37,623 nt of DNA from Candidatus Saccharimonadota bacterium (GTDB lineage: Bacteria; Patescibacteriota; Saccharimonadia; Saccharimonadales; CAIOMD01), in the NCBI GenBank assembly GCA_018062805.1, contig JAGORN010000004.1, positions 1 through 37,623 on the forward strand, written 5' to 3'. Of the stretch, positions 31,845 to 37,623 are shown piece after piece. Below the pieces are notes generated by a model. That model was given only the letters and a program-made list of their open reading frames with translations, ran no database searches and had not been told where the DNA came from. Position 1 is the first letter of the stretch. Each line of letters begins with the position of its first letter. The position numbers and the translations under genes are program-made.

Positions 31845-32705
31845 ATGTCATTAATCAAATTAGAAAACGTCAGCAAAGTTTACGGGTTCGGAGATGCTAC
31901 TACAATTGCTCTCGACGAGGTCTCGCTCAATATTGAAAAGGGTGAATTCGTAGCAGTCATGGGCGCTAGTGGCTCAGGCAAAAGTACTCTTTTAAATATT
32001 ATAGGCCTCCTCGACCGCTGCTCTGAAGGTAAATATTTGCTAAACGAACGAGACGTTTCAAGAATTCGCTCCAGAAGAAGGGCTAAAATCAGGCGAGACC
32101 ACTTTGGCTTTATATTTCAAAGTTTCAACCTCATTAACACCATGACGGTTTTAGAAAATGTCTCTTTGCCCCTGGCCTACAAGGGCATAATAAAACTTAC
32201 TCGCTACAAAAAAGCATCGGCGATGCTCCAGAAAATTGGCTTACAAAACCGAGAATACTATTTACCCAACCAGCTAAGTGGTGGTCAAATTCAAAGAGTA
32301 GCTATTGCTAGAGCTCTAATTAACAGACCTAGCCTCATAATTGCCGACGAGCCAACTGGTAACCTAGATAGCGCCAGTAGCGACTCAATTATGGACATGC
32401 TGCGCGATATCCATGAAGCTGGAAACACAATAATCATTGTTACTCACAACCCCGACTTAACAGCCTACGCTAGCCGGGTAATTTATTTACGCGACGGAGC
32501 AGTTGTTAGTGATCAGCCTTTGAAGAAAAATGAGAAGGTAGACCTTGTGAAATTAACCGAAGAAGACCGATTAGCTCATGAGGAAACAGAACTAGCTAAT
32601 GAAGCCCTTGAGTTAGAAGAAGATATAAAATCGAGCACAGCCGAAGCGCCAAAATCAAAGCCGGCAAAGAAACGAGCTAAAAGCAAAAAGAAGGCAAAGA
32701 AATGA
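31845..32705 (+). CDS. ABC transporter ATP-binding protein (MacB/LolD type)
   Basis: A 286-aa ATPase subunit. Walker A GASGSGKST (near residues 40-48), Q-loop FQSFNLI, signature LSGGQIQRVAIARAL, Walker B LIIADEPTGNLD and the H-loop THN are all present, with the LENV..PL segment typical of MacB/LolD ATPases. After about residue 225 there is an unusual extension of 60 residues, first Glu-rich then Lys/Ala-rich, perhaps binding the membrane surface or nucleic acid. It overlaps the permease gene by 4 nt (ATGA). The pair should act as a type VII mechanotransmission ABC system for export or envelope work. Confidence 0.94.
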   Translation: MSLIKLENVSKVYGFGDATTIALDEVSLNIEKGEFVAVMGASGSGKSTLLNIIGLLDRCSEGKYLLNERDVSRIRSRRRAKIRRDHFGFIFQSFNLINTMTVLENVSLPLAYKGIIKLTRYKKASAMLQKIGLQNREYYLPNQLSGGQIQRVAIARALINRPSLIIADEPTGNLDSASSDSIMDMLRDIHEAGNTIIIVTHNPDLTAYASRVIYLRDGAVVSDQPLKKNEKVDLVKLTEEDRLAHEETELANEALELEEDIKSSTAEAPKSKPAKKRAKSKKKAKK

Positions 32706-33934
32706 TCAATACCAATATTCGCATGGCCTTCACTAGCATAAAATCATCTCGCACAAGAAGCTTCTTGACCATGCTGGGTGTAGTTATTGGTGTCGCTAGC
32801 GTCGTAACAACCGTAGGTATTGCCGACGGAATCAAAAAACAAGTAGTCGACCAAATTAATCAGTTTGGGGCAGATGTTATAACTATTAAGCCCGGAAAGT
32901 CGTTTGACTACGACCCACAGACTGGTGCCTTACGAGCTTTTAACCCAGAAGCCCAGCAAGGAGTCAGCACGCTCACCGAAAAAGATATAGACTCAATTAA
33001 AAAAATTCCTGGAATTGTAGCCGTCATACCAAACATGCAAATTGGAGGCGTCATAACAGTTGAAGGTAAACCCGATTTTTCTGGTGGCAAAATTGTTGGA
33101 ACAACCGGCGATATTAAGCAAATTCTTGGTGACAAAGTAGACTACGGTGATTTTTTCGATAACGACGACAACATGCGCAATAACGTTGTACTTGGCCGTG
33201 ATATTGCCGCTAGTCTGTTTTCAATAAGAGACCCCATAGGGCAAAGCTTAACTATTCGTGGGCAAACATTTGTCGTTCGAGGAATACTACAACAATTCAG
33301 AGACAGCCCCATTAATATAACCGATAATTTAAACAATAATGTCTACATACCCTATGGTATTGCTAAAGAAATAAGTGGTTCAGCTGGCCAAATTAACGAA
33401 ATATATATCAAAATTAGTCCAACAACCGAACCAAAGCAAATGGCTGACCTAATAAACACCACCCTGCTTGCTAACCATGCCGGCCAAGCAGATTTTACCA
33501 TTGTCAAAAAAGAAGATTACCTAGCGGCTGCTAACCAAACTCTCTCACAATTAACGGCTTTCATTGTGGCAATTGCAAGCACTTCACTAATAGTCGGCGG
33601 TATTGGCATTATGAATATCATGTTAGTCGGCGTCAGTGAACGAACTAGAGAAATTGGCGTTAGAAAAGCAGTTGGCGCTACTAACCAACAAATATTAAGC
33701 CAGTTTTTAGTTGAATCGGCTGTCATTAGCGTCGTGGGTGGCATTATTGGTGTCACCGTCGCTTTAATTGCTACTTACTTTATAAAAATTGGTACCGACT
33801 TAAACCCTATAATATCGCTCGGCACTATTTTACTAGCCACTTTGGTCTCAATTATAGTCGGCATAATTTTCGGCATGGCTCCAGCTGTTCAAGCAGCTAG
33901 AAAAGACCCTATTCAGTCATTGAGACATGAATAA
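32702..33934 (+). CDS. ABC transporter permease (MacB/FtsX type)
   Basis: A 410-aa permease with the MacB architecture. There is an N-terminal helix (RSFLTMLGVVIGVASVVTTVGIADGIKK, about 19-45), an extracytoplasmic MacB_PCD domain (about 50-265), and three C-terminal FtsX helices (around 280-310, 335-365, 375-400) with the signature RTREIGVRKAVGATNQQILSQFLVESAVIS between the first two. Partner of the ATPase encoded just upstream. Substrate unknown; related systems export peptides, antibiotics or lipoproteins. Followed by a bidirectional terminator. Confidence 0.93.
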   Translation: MINTNIRMAFTSIKSSRTRSFLTMLGVVIGVASVVTTVGIADGIKKQVVDQINQFGADVITIKPGKSFDYDPQTGALRAFNPEAQQGVSTLTEKDIDSIKKIPGIVAVIPNMQIGGVITVEGKPDFSGGKIVGTTGDIKQILGDKVDYGDFFDNDDNMRNNVVLGRDIAASLFSIRDPIGQSLTIRGQTFVVRGILQQFRDSPINITDNLNNNVYIPYGIAKEISGSAGQINEIYIKISPTTEPKQMADLINTTLLANHAGQADFTIVKKEDYLAAANQTLSQLTAFIVAIASTSLIVGGIGIMNIMLVGVSERTREIGVRKAVGATNQQILSQFLVESAVISVVGGIIGVTVALIATYFIKIGTDLNPIISLGTILLATLVSIIVGIIFGMAPAVQAARKDPIQSLRHE

Positions 33935-33951
33935 AACCTGCAACAAAAAAT

Positions 33952-33981
33952 AAATAAACCCCTCGTTTAAGGGGTTTATTT
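33952..33981. terminator. Bidirectional intrinsic terminator
   Basis: AAATAAACCCC (33952-33962) and GGGGTTTATTT (33971-33981) form an 11-bp perfect stem around TCGTTTAA, with A/T-rich flanks on both sides. It separates the convergent ABC permease and hsp20 genes. Confidence 0.9.
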
Positions 33982-34005
33982 ATAAAAGAAATTTTTTTGT
34001 AACTA

Positions 34006-34470
34006 CTATAAAATTTGAATCTTTTTAACGCTGTCTTGCTTAACCTTAGTAAAGCTAATGGTCAAAACACCATCTTTAAGCACAGCTTCAATTTCGTCTT
34101 CTTTAACTTGTACAGGCAGAACAAAGCTTCTCGAAAACTCGCCCCAATAACATTCTTGTAAGTGATAGTTTTCAACATCTTCTTCGTAACCTGCGTTCAG
34201 CGTGCCACGAATAGACAATGTATTATCTGCAATACTTACGTCTAAGTCGTTTTTGTTAACGCCAGCAGTTCTGGCTTTAACGACCAACTTTTCTTTGGTC
34301 TCGTAAACATCAATTGCTAGCTGTCCAGGAACAGCTTCTTCCTCATCCCACTCTTCTTCTTGCATTTGTGGTTCAGCACTGACCGCGCCAAGCTCTTCCT
34401 CACCCAAAAAAGCTGCAGTTAGTTCATCTTCCATTAGCAAATCATCTTCATTTGCTGAGCGTCGTGCCAT
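34006..34470 (-). CDS. Hsp20/alpha-crystallin family small heat shock protein
   Basis: A 154-aa ATP-independent chaperone. An acidic N-terminal 50 residues (EEEWDEEEAVPG) precede the alpha-crystallin domain (about 52-154): LAIDVYETKEKLVVKARTAGVNKNDLDVSI, LSIRGTL, SRSFVLPVQVKEDEIEAVLKDGVLTISFTK. The C-terminal end has IQIL as the I-x-I/V-type motif. Shine-Dalgarno GGAGGG 6 nt before the ATG. A probable promoter (TTGCTA, 18 nt, TATACT) leaves an A/T-rich leader of about 60 nt; I see no CIRCE element. Confidence 0.92.
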   Translation of the reverse strand: MARRSANEDDLLMEDELTAAFLGEEELGAVSAEPQMQEEEWDEEEAVPGQLAIDVYETKEKLVVKARTAGVNKNDLDVSIADNTLSIRGTLNAGYEEDVENYHLQECYWGEFSRSFVLPVQVKEDEIEAVLKDGVLTISFTKVKQDSVKKIQIL

Positions 34471-34607
34471 TTGTTACCCTCCACGATTTATTTTAAAGCT
34501 CTTATTTTAGTTTTAAAATATTTTTGTGTGTGGTAAAAGTATAGCTAACCTTACTAAGAAGTAGCAATAGATCGTAGTTAGCTTAACAACATATTTTATA
34601 CAACACC

Positions 34608-35279
34608 ATGAATATAGTAGACAAACTCATTAGTATTATTGCACCAGAAAACTGCATAAGCTGCGGGGCTGAAGATGCCCTACTCTGCTACGAATGTTAT
34701 TCTTACCTGCTCGAACTTGGGAGTATTTGCTTTATCTGCCAAAAAGCTACTCCTGGCCACAGTCCTTGTCATAAACATCAAACTAAAAATGGTCCAGACG
34801 CCGTATTTATGCTCCAAAAGTACGAGGGCGTAATAAAAGATTACTTAAAAAGTTTTAAGTTTGAGCAAAAAAGGTCGGCTGCATCTGAAATTGCCAAATA
34901 CATGAATGATTATTTACCATACATGAACACCAAAACTTTGGTCACCTGGATACCAACATCTCCGTCCAGAATGAGAGTAAAAGGTTTTGATCACTCTAGA
35001 CTAATAGCTAAAGAACTGGCCCGAAAAAGAAAACTCAATTATACCGAGCTATTTACTAGAAATCACGAGACAATGCTTCACCTACTAACGAAAGAAGAAA
35101 GACAAAAAAATATCACAAGCATGTATTCTGCCAGAAATTCATTTGTCATAAAAGACAAAACAATTTTACTGGTGGACGATATCATAACAACAGGAGCAAC
35201 AGTTTCAGAGTGCTCTAAGTTGCTAAAAAAAGCTGATGCAAAAGAAGTCATGGTAGTTGCCTTCGCAAAAACCTTCTAG
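34608..35279 (+). CDS. comF: ComF family protein (amidophosphoribosyltransferase-like)
   Basis: A 223-aa cytosolic protein. An N-terminal zinc-binding part has four-cysteine-type spacing (CISCGAEDALLCYECY, then CFICQKATPGHSPCHKH), followed by LQKYEGVIKDYLKSFKFEQ and a type I phosphoribosyltransferase core with WIPTSPSRMRVKGFDHSRLIAKELA and the PRPP loop VDDIITTGATVSE (near 190-202). ComF is needed for DNA uptake during natural competence in some bacteria, and is a marker for competence in Saccharibacteria-like genomes. The start is close after TATACA/TTTATA. Followed by tRNA-Ser(GCT). Confidence 0.93.
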   Translation: MNIVDKLISIIAPENCISCGAEDALLCYECYSYLLELGSICFICQKATPGHSPCHKHQTKNGPDAVFMLQKYEGVIKDYLKSFKFEQKRSAASEIAKYMNDYLPYMNTKTLVTWIPTSPSRMRVKGFDHSRLIAKELARKRKLNYTELFTRNHETMLHLLTKEERQKNITSMYSARNSFVIKDKTILLVDDIITTGATVSECSKLLKKADAKEVMVVAFAKTF

Positions 35280-35286
35280 CTAACTG

Positions 35287-35315
35287 TTGATAGCGTCAAG
35301 TGACACTGTTATAAT
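35287..35315 (+). promoter_or_regulatory. tRNA-Ser(GCT) promoter
   Basis: TTGATA (35287-35292), exactly 17 nt, TATAAT (35310-35315); the mature tRNA begins 31 nt after the -10. Confidence 0.8.
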
Positions 35316-35346
35316 CAACTTCTGTTAGCCACTAAATATCAAATAC

Positions 35347-35439
35347 GGAGGGGTACCCAAGTGGCTGAAGGGGACGGTTTGCTAAATCGTTAGTGGGGCG
35401 AAAGTTCCAGCGAGGGTTCGAATCCCTCCTCCTCCGCCA
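35347..35439 (+). tRNA. tRNA-Ser (anticodon GCT), CCA encoded
   Basis: Acceptor stem GGAGGGG/CTCCTCC with discriminator G and encoded CCA. The anticodon loop TTGCTAA has anticodon GCT (reads AGC/AGU). The class II variable arm is TGGGGC-GAAA-GTTCCA, and the T arm is GAGGG-TTCGAAT-CCCTC. Confidence 0.96.
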
Positions 35440-35449
35440 ATTTAATAAT

Positions 35450-35470
35450 CCACAATTTATTGTGGGTTTT
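35450..35470 (+). terminator. Terminator of tRNA-Ser(GCT)
   Basis: CCACAA (35450-35455), loop TTTA, TTGTGG (35460-35465), then G and a run of five T. Confidence 0.8.
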
Positions 35471-35487
35471 TAAATTGGTTGGGAAGA

Positions 35488-35620
35488 AGAAACTGAACTG
35501 CTTCAGTTTCGCAGGGATTCGAACAGGCGGAGCGTTGCCGAGCAAAAAGAGCGAGGCCGTGAGCCGGGCCCGAAAGCGAAAAGCTAAGCTTTTCGACTTG
35601 TGGGTCGAAATCCCTCCTCA
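35488..35620 (+). mobile_element. Relic of a tRNA-linked GIY-YIG-type element
   Basis: GC-richer stretch after the tRNA terminator. One frame reads QFRRDSNRRSVAEQKERG then REPGPKAKS and stops at 35587; I recall such tails on GIY-YIG genes beside tRNAs in CPR genomes, not verified here. It contains GTGGGTCGAAATCCC (35600-35614), identical to the minus strand of 31662-31648 near the other tRNA-Ser. Its end, GGGTCGAAATCCCTCCTC, imitates the T arm and acceptor 3' end of the tRNA. Open frames on both strands here look like chance readings of the relic. Confidence 0.45.
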
Positions 35621-35634
35621 AAAAATTAATAAAG

Positions 35635-36246
35635 TTATCTTGATATATAACGCTTAGCAACACTTGTAGCTTTCAGCAAATCGCCTTCAAACGTTATTTT
35701 ATGCTTTAGTGATTTGTATACTATAATACCGGCTATAAATTGTATTGTTCCCATAATTATAAATAAACCGTTAAAGCCAAGTGTAGATAATACTATTCCA
35801 CCAACAGCAGAACCAACTGAAATAGCAATCATATAACTCGCCTCAAGCCATGACCATTCCTCGCTTTCCCTATCCTTATCTTGTAAATGAGTGAACAGTG
35901 TTTTGTAGGCCGGAACTGTTATTCCGCCCAGTAATGCGTTAAGCGCTAGAACCAACACTAATGATCCAATATTATTTACCAACAAAAAGGCAAATGATCC
36001 AACGCTATACATGAAGAAGCCATATACTACTATTTTTTCTTTGCTATAGTTGTTTTCTAATTTGCCAAAAACAAGCATAACAATAGCCATTAAAATTGAA
36101 TAAAATGACCAAAGAAAACCTATTGTTCGTATATCTGCTCCTATGTCTTGCGCAAACAACGCATAAAAAGGTGCGTATAACTGGTATCCAGTATACATAA
36201 TGAAATTTGCTAAAATTATCGCTTTTAATTTTTTGTGTTTTGTCAT
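35635..36246 (-). CDS. MFS-type transporter, half length (six helices)
   Basis: A 203-aa protein with six transmembrane helices and the start of a typical major facilitator: FYALFAQDIGADIRTIGFLWSFYSI, the motif-A loop FGKLENNYSKEK between helices 2 and 3, and LALNALLGGITVPAYKTLFTHLQD. A full MFS protein has about 400 residues and 12 helices; the second half is missing. The frame ends directly at the tRNA-linked relic, so it may be a truncated gene. A real half-size protein working as a dimer is the alternative. Start is 8 nt after TAAAAT (36260-36255), which has TTAAGC 17 nt upstream. Confidence 0.7.
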   Translation of the reverse strand: MTKHKKLKAIILANFIMYTGYQLYAPFYALFAQDIGADIRTIGFLWSFYSILMAIVMLVFGKLENNYSKEKIVVYGFFMYSVGSFAFLLVNNIGSLVLVLALNALLGGITVPAYKTLFTHLQDKDRESEEWSWLEASYMIAISVGSAVGGIVLSTLGFNGLFIIMGTIQFIAGIIVYKSLKHKITFEGDLLKATSVAKRYISR

Positions 36247-36340
36247 TTATTAATATTTTAACATCTTGCTAAATAATGCTTAAGAAATCACTTCAAAGAA
36301 TTGTATTTTTTGGCTCTACCCTAACATATACTGTAATTCA

Positions 36341-36368
36341 TTTAAAAAGCATAACTGTGTTGTACAAT
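36341..36368 (+). promoter_or_regulatory. Promoter of the downstream membrane-protein pair
   Basis: TTTAAA (36341-36346), 16-nt spacer, TACAAT (36363-36368), then 8 nt to the ATG at 36377. Confidence 0.5.
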
Positions 36369-36376
36369 ATATTTAA

Positions 36377-37090
36377 ATGAACCCAAAAGAAAACGAAAAA
36401 CCAAATGAGCCACAAGTTATAGCTCCACAGTGGCAATATACATCTGGGCAACTAAGCCAAAGTAGTCCCATAAACCAAGCTCCCAATCAGCAATCAGTAC
36501 TTAACAACCAACCGGAATCGAATTCCACGGAAATTACTTCTCAACCCGAGCAAATAGTAAATCCAACTGTCAGCACATTGAACACCCAGACTAATGAACT
36601 GCCAAATATGCCCCCTACCTCAAACGACCCGAATGCAATTCTTTCTTGGCGAGCATCTGAATTTAGCTCATCAGAAAAGAATAGTGGCTGGTACATACTG
36701 CTCTTTTTAGGCGCTATTGTTTTCGCTGTCTTTACCTTCTTTTTAACAAAACAAATCTTTTCGGCAGTTGTAATAGTTGTTATGGCAATTGCTGTGGCTG
36801 TTTATGCTACCATAAAGCCTAGAACATTGAACTATTCCATTGAACAAACTGGAATTCGCGTTGGAGATAAGTTTTATTCGTTCGATGAATTTCGTAGTTT
36901 TGGCGTTCTAGACGACATGGCTGTACCAAGCTTGCACCTTGTGCCTATAAAAAAATTAATGATGCCAATAACTATTTACGTTGCACCAAGCGAACTAGAC
37001 AACGTAGTCGAAACCCTAGGAAACTACCTACCCTACCAAGAAAAGAAACGCGACTTCACCGATAAACTAAGTCATAGATTGAGGTTTTAA
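36377..37090 (+). CDS. Hypothetical membrane protein with disordered N-terminus
   Basis: A 237-aa protein. Residues 1-95 are a disordered Pro/Gln/Asn-rich cytoplasmic segment, followed by two closely spaced transmembrane helices (about 106-124 and 128-148) and a 90-residue C-terminal cytoplasmic domain. That domain (LNYSIEQTGIRVGDKFYSFDEFRSFGVLDD...) has the strand pattern of bacterial PH-like or DUF5673-like domains. Such proteins are frequent in Patescibacteria; role unknown. Its stop directly abuts the ATG of the next gene, so the two form an operon. Confidence 0.6.
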   Translation: MNPKENEKPNEPQVIAPQWQYTSGQLSQSSPINQAPNQQSVLNNQPESNSTEITSQPEQIVNPTVSTLNTQTNELPNMPPTSNDPNAILSWRASEFSSSEKNSGWYILLFLGAIVFAVFTFFLTKQIFSAVVIVVMAIAVAVYATIKPRTLNYSIEQTGIRVGDKFYSFDEFRSFGVLDDMAVPSLHLVPIKKLMMPITIYVAPSELDNVVETLGNYLPYQEKKRDFTDKLSHRLRF

Positions 37091-37339
37091 ATGAAAATGA
37101 ACAAAACAACCAAGGCTATATTGTGGATTGTGTCAGGTGTTACCTTGCTCTTCATTACTGTTTTTCTTCAAATTATTATAAACTTCGTCTTCAGTGGTAG
37201 TGGACAGAATAGTATAGTTGAAGATGTCGCAAAAATTTTTACTTGGGTTACGGGTACATTAGGCTTTGTACTATTTTTTGTTGGGCCAATTGTGGGGATA
37301 CTCATGCTCGTCAAGAAAGACACTCCTCCCAGCCAATAG
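37091..37339 (+). CDS. Small two-helix membrane protein
   Basis: An 82-aa protein with two transmembrane helices (about residues 9-32 and 52-74), a short charged loop between them (NSIVEDVAKIF) and a short basic tail. The architecture resembles small Patescibacteria membrane proteins, sometimes pilin-operon-linked, but no family can be named. The ATG follows the stop of the previous gene without a gap (TAAATG), so translation is probably coupled. An in-frame second Met (residue 3) is an alternative start. Confidence 0.55.
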   Translation: MKMNKTTKAILWIVSGVTLLFITVFLQIIINFVFSGSGQNSIVEDVAKIFTWVTGTLGFVLFFVGPIVGILMLVKKDTPPSQ

Positions 37340-37375
37340 ACAACACAGCATTTATTTGCTATTATTACCCCTGTT

Positions 37376-37623
37376 TTAAGCACCCGTAGCCCCGCCTGTC
37401 TTTCCGACAGGACGGACAGGTCAGCTGGTCCAGCTTCGCTAGCTCGGACAGATTGACTCGAAAATATAGGTAGCTTTGCACATTTTAAACTTAACATTAA
37501 GCACCCGTAGCCCCGCCTGTCTTTCCGACAGGACGGACAGGTCAGCTGGTCCAGCTTCGCTAGCTCGGACAGATTGACTCGAAAATATAGGTAGCTTTGC
37601 ACATTTTAAACTTAACATTAAGC
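37376..37623. repeat. 121-bp tandem direct repeat running off the window
   Basis: Sequence 37376-37502 equals 37497-37623 exactly: period 121, match length 127. Each unit holds inverted repeats (CCTGTC..GACAGG, GCTGG-T-CCAGC). No gene is supported inside it; the open frame across it on the minus strand is just a reading of the repeat. Copy number beyond the edge is unknown. Confidence 0.95.

Noticed and set aside
34471-34607. CIRCE heat-shock operator before hsp20
   Set aside because: No TTAGCACTC-9-GAGTGCTAA-like inverted repeat; only A/T-rich leader and a plain promoter.
35457-35663. Overlapping 65-68-codon frames on both strands after tRNA-Ser(GCT)
   Set aside because: Both cover the tRNA terminator and a repeat relic; neither has a promoter, ribosome site or recognisable fold.
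37168-37602. Long minus-strand open frame across the end of the window
   Set aside because: It reads through the 121-bp tandem repeat, giving a duplicated peptide, and overlaps a better supported plus-strand gene.
37376-37623. CRISPR array
   Set aside because: The repeat unit is 121 bp with no alternation of short repeats and unique spacers, and no cas gene is in the window.
1-37623. Recoded TGA (Gly) as in Gracilibacteria/Absconditabacteria
   Set aside because: Several genes, for example the HAD and Nudix hydrolases and the ABC ATPase, end naturally at TGA, and no conserved Gly is encoded by TGA.

Overview
The window is AT-rich, compact bacterial chromosome carrying mostly short, tightly packed genes. 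It most resembles a Patescibacteria/CPR genome, probably Candidatus Saccharibacteria. This is inference from gene content and style: many small one- or two-helix membrane proteins of unknown function, a DnaG without zinc ligands, a proofreading-less Pol I, a free-standing GIY-YIG nuclease beside a tRNA gene, and promoters that abut start codons. TGA is used as a normal stop, which argues against the recoded Gracilibacteria/Absconditabacteria lineages.

Layout. 1-4.3 kb: small minus-strand genes (HAD hydrolase, Nudix hydrolase, dUTPase, GNAT acetyltransferase, unknowns) with one plus-strand membrane protein. 4.4-8.3 kb: a DUF2752-like protein, a TM2 protein, an Nramp-related transporter divergent from a thioredoxin-CcdA fusion, and a membrane protein. 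8.4-13.9 kb: a Tat-type polysaccharide deacetylase, DNA polymerase I, a membrane-anchored PG_binding_4 protein and an unknown. 13.9-18.4 kb looks accessory: a decayed VanX-type peptidase, a run of orphan minus-strand genes with textbook sigma-70 promoters, a divergent TrmB-type regulator and a PgeF-like protein. 18.5-20.9 kb: a membrane protein overlapping a squalene/phytoene-synthase-like protein. 21-24.9 kb: dnaG-rpoD, a membrane-anchored unknown and a YjbR protein. 25-26.5 kb: an atypical GC-rich small gene with a structured leader, oligoribonuclease, and an msrB broken by a frameshift. 26.5-31.1 kb: a long aspartate carbamoyltransferase behind a leader-peptide/terminator attenuator, argS, a DUF1361 protein and a flavodoxin-fold reductase. 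31.2-35.6 kb: tRNA-Ser(GGA) with a GIY-YIG gene between two copies of the tRNA 5' half, a MacB-type ABC exporter pair, Hsp20, ComF and tRNA-Ser(GCT) followed by a mobile-element relic. 35.6-37.6 kb: a half-length MFS protein, two membrane proteins and a 121-bp tandem repeat that runs off the window.

Two themes stand out. First, at about fifteen genes a -10-like hexamer ends 6-8 nt before the start codon, implying widespread leaderless mRNAs. Genes inside operons or behind unusual leaders carry Shine-Dalgarno sequences instead. This rule also corrects several starts. Second, the two tRNA-Ser loci are hot spots for GIY-YIG-linked sequence. At one of them the duplication breakpoint falls inside the anticodon. 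The most system-like candidates for follow-up are that tRNA/GIY-YIG arrangement, the pyrB attenuator, and the TrmB-flanked orphan gene cluster.
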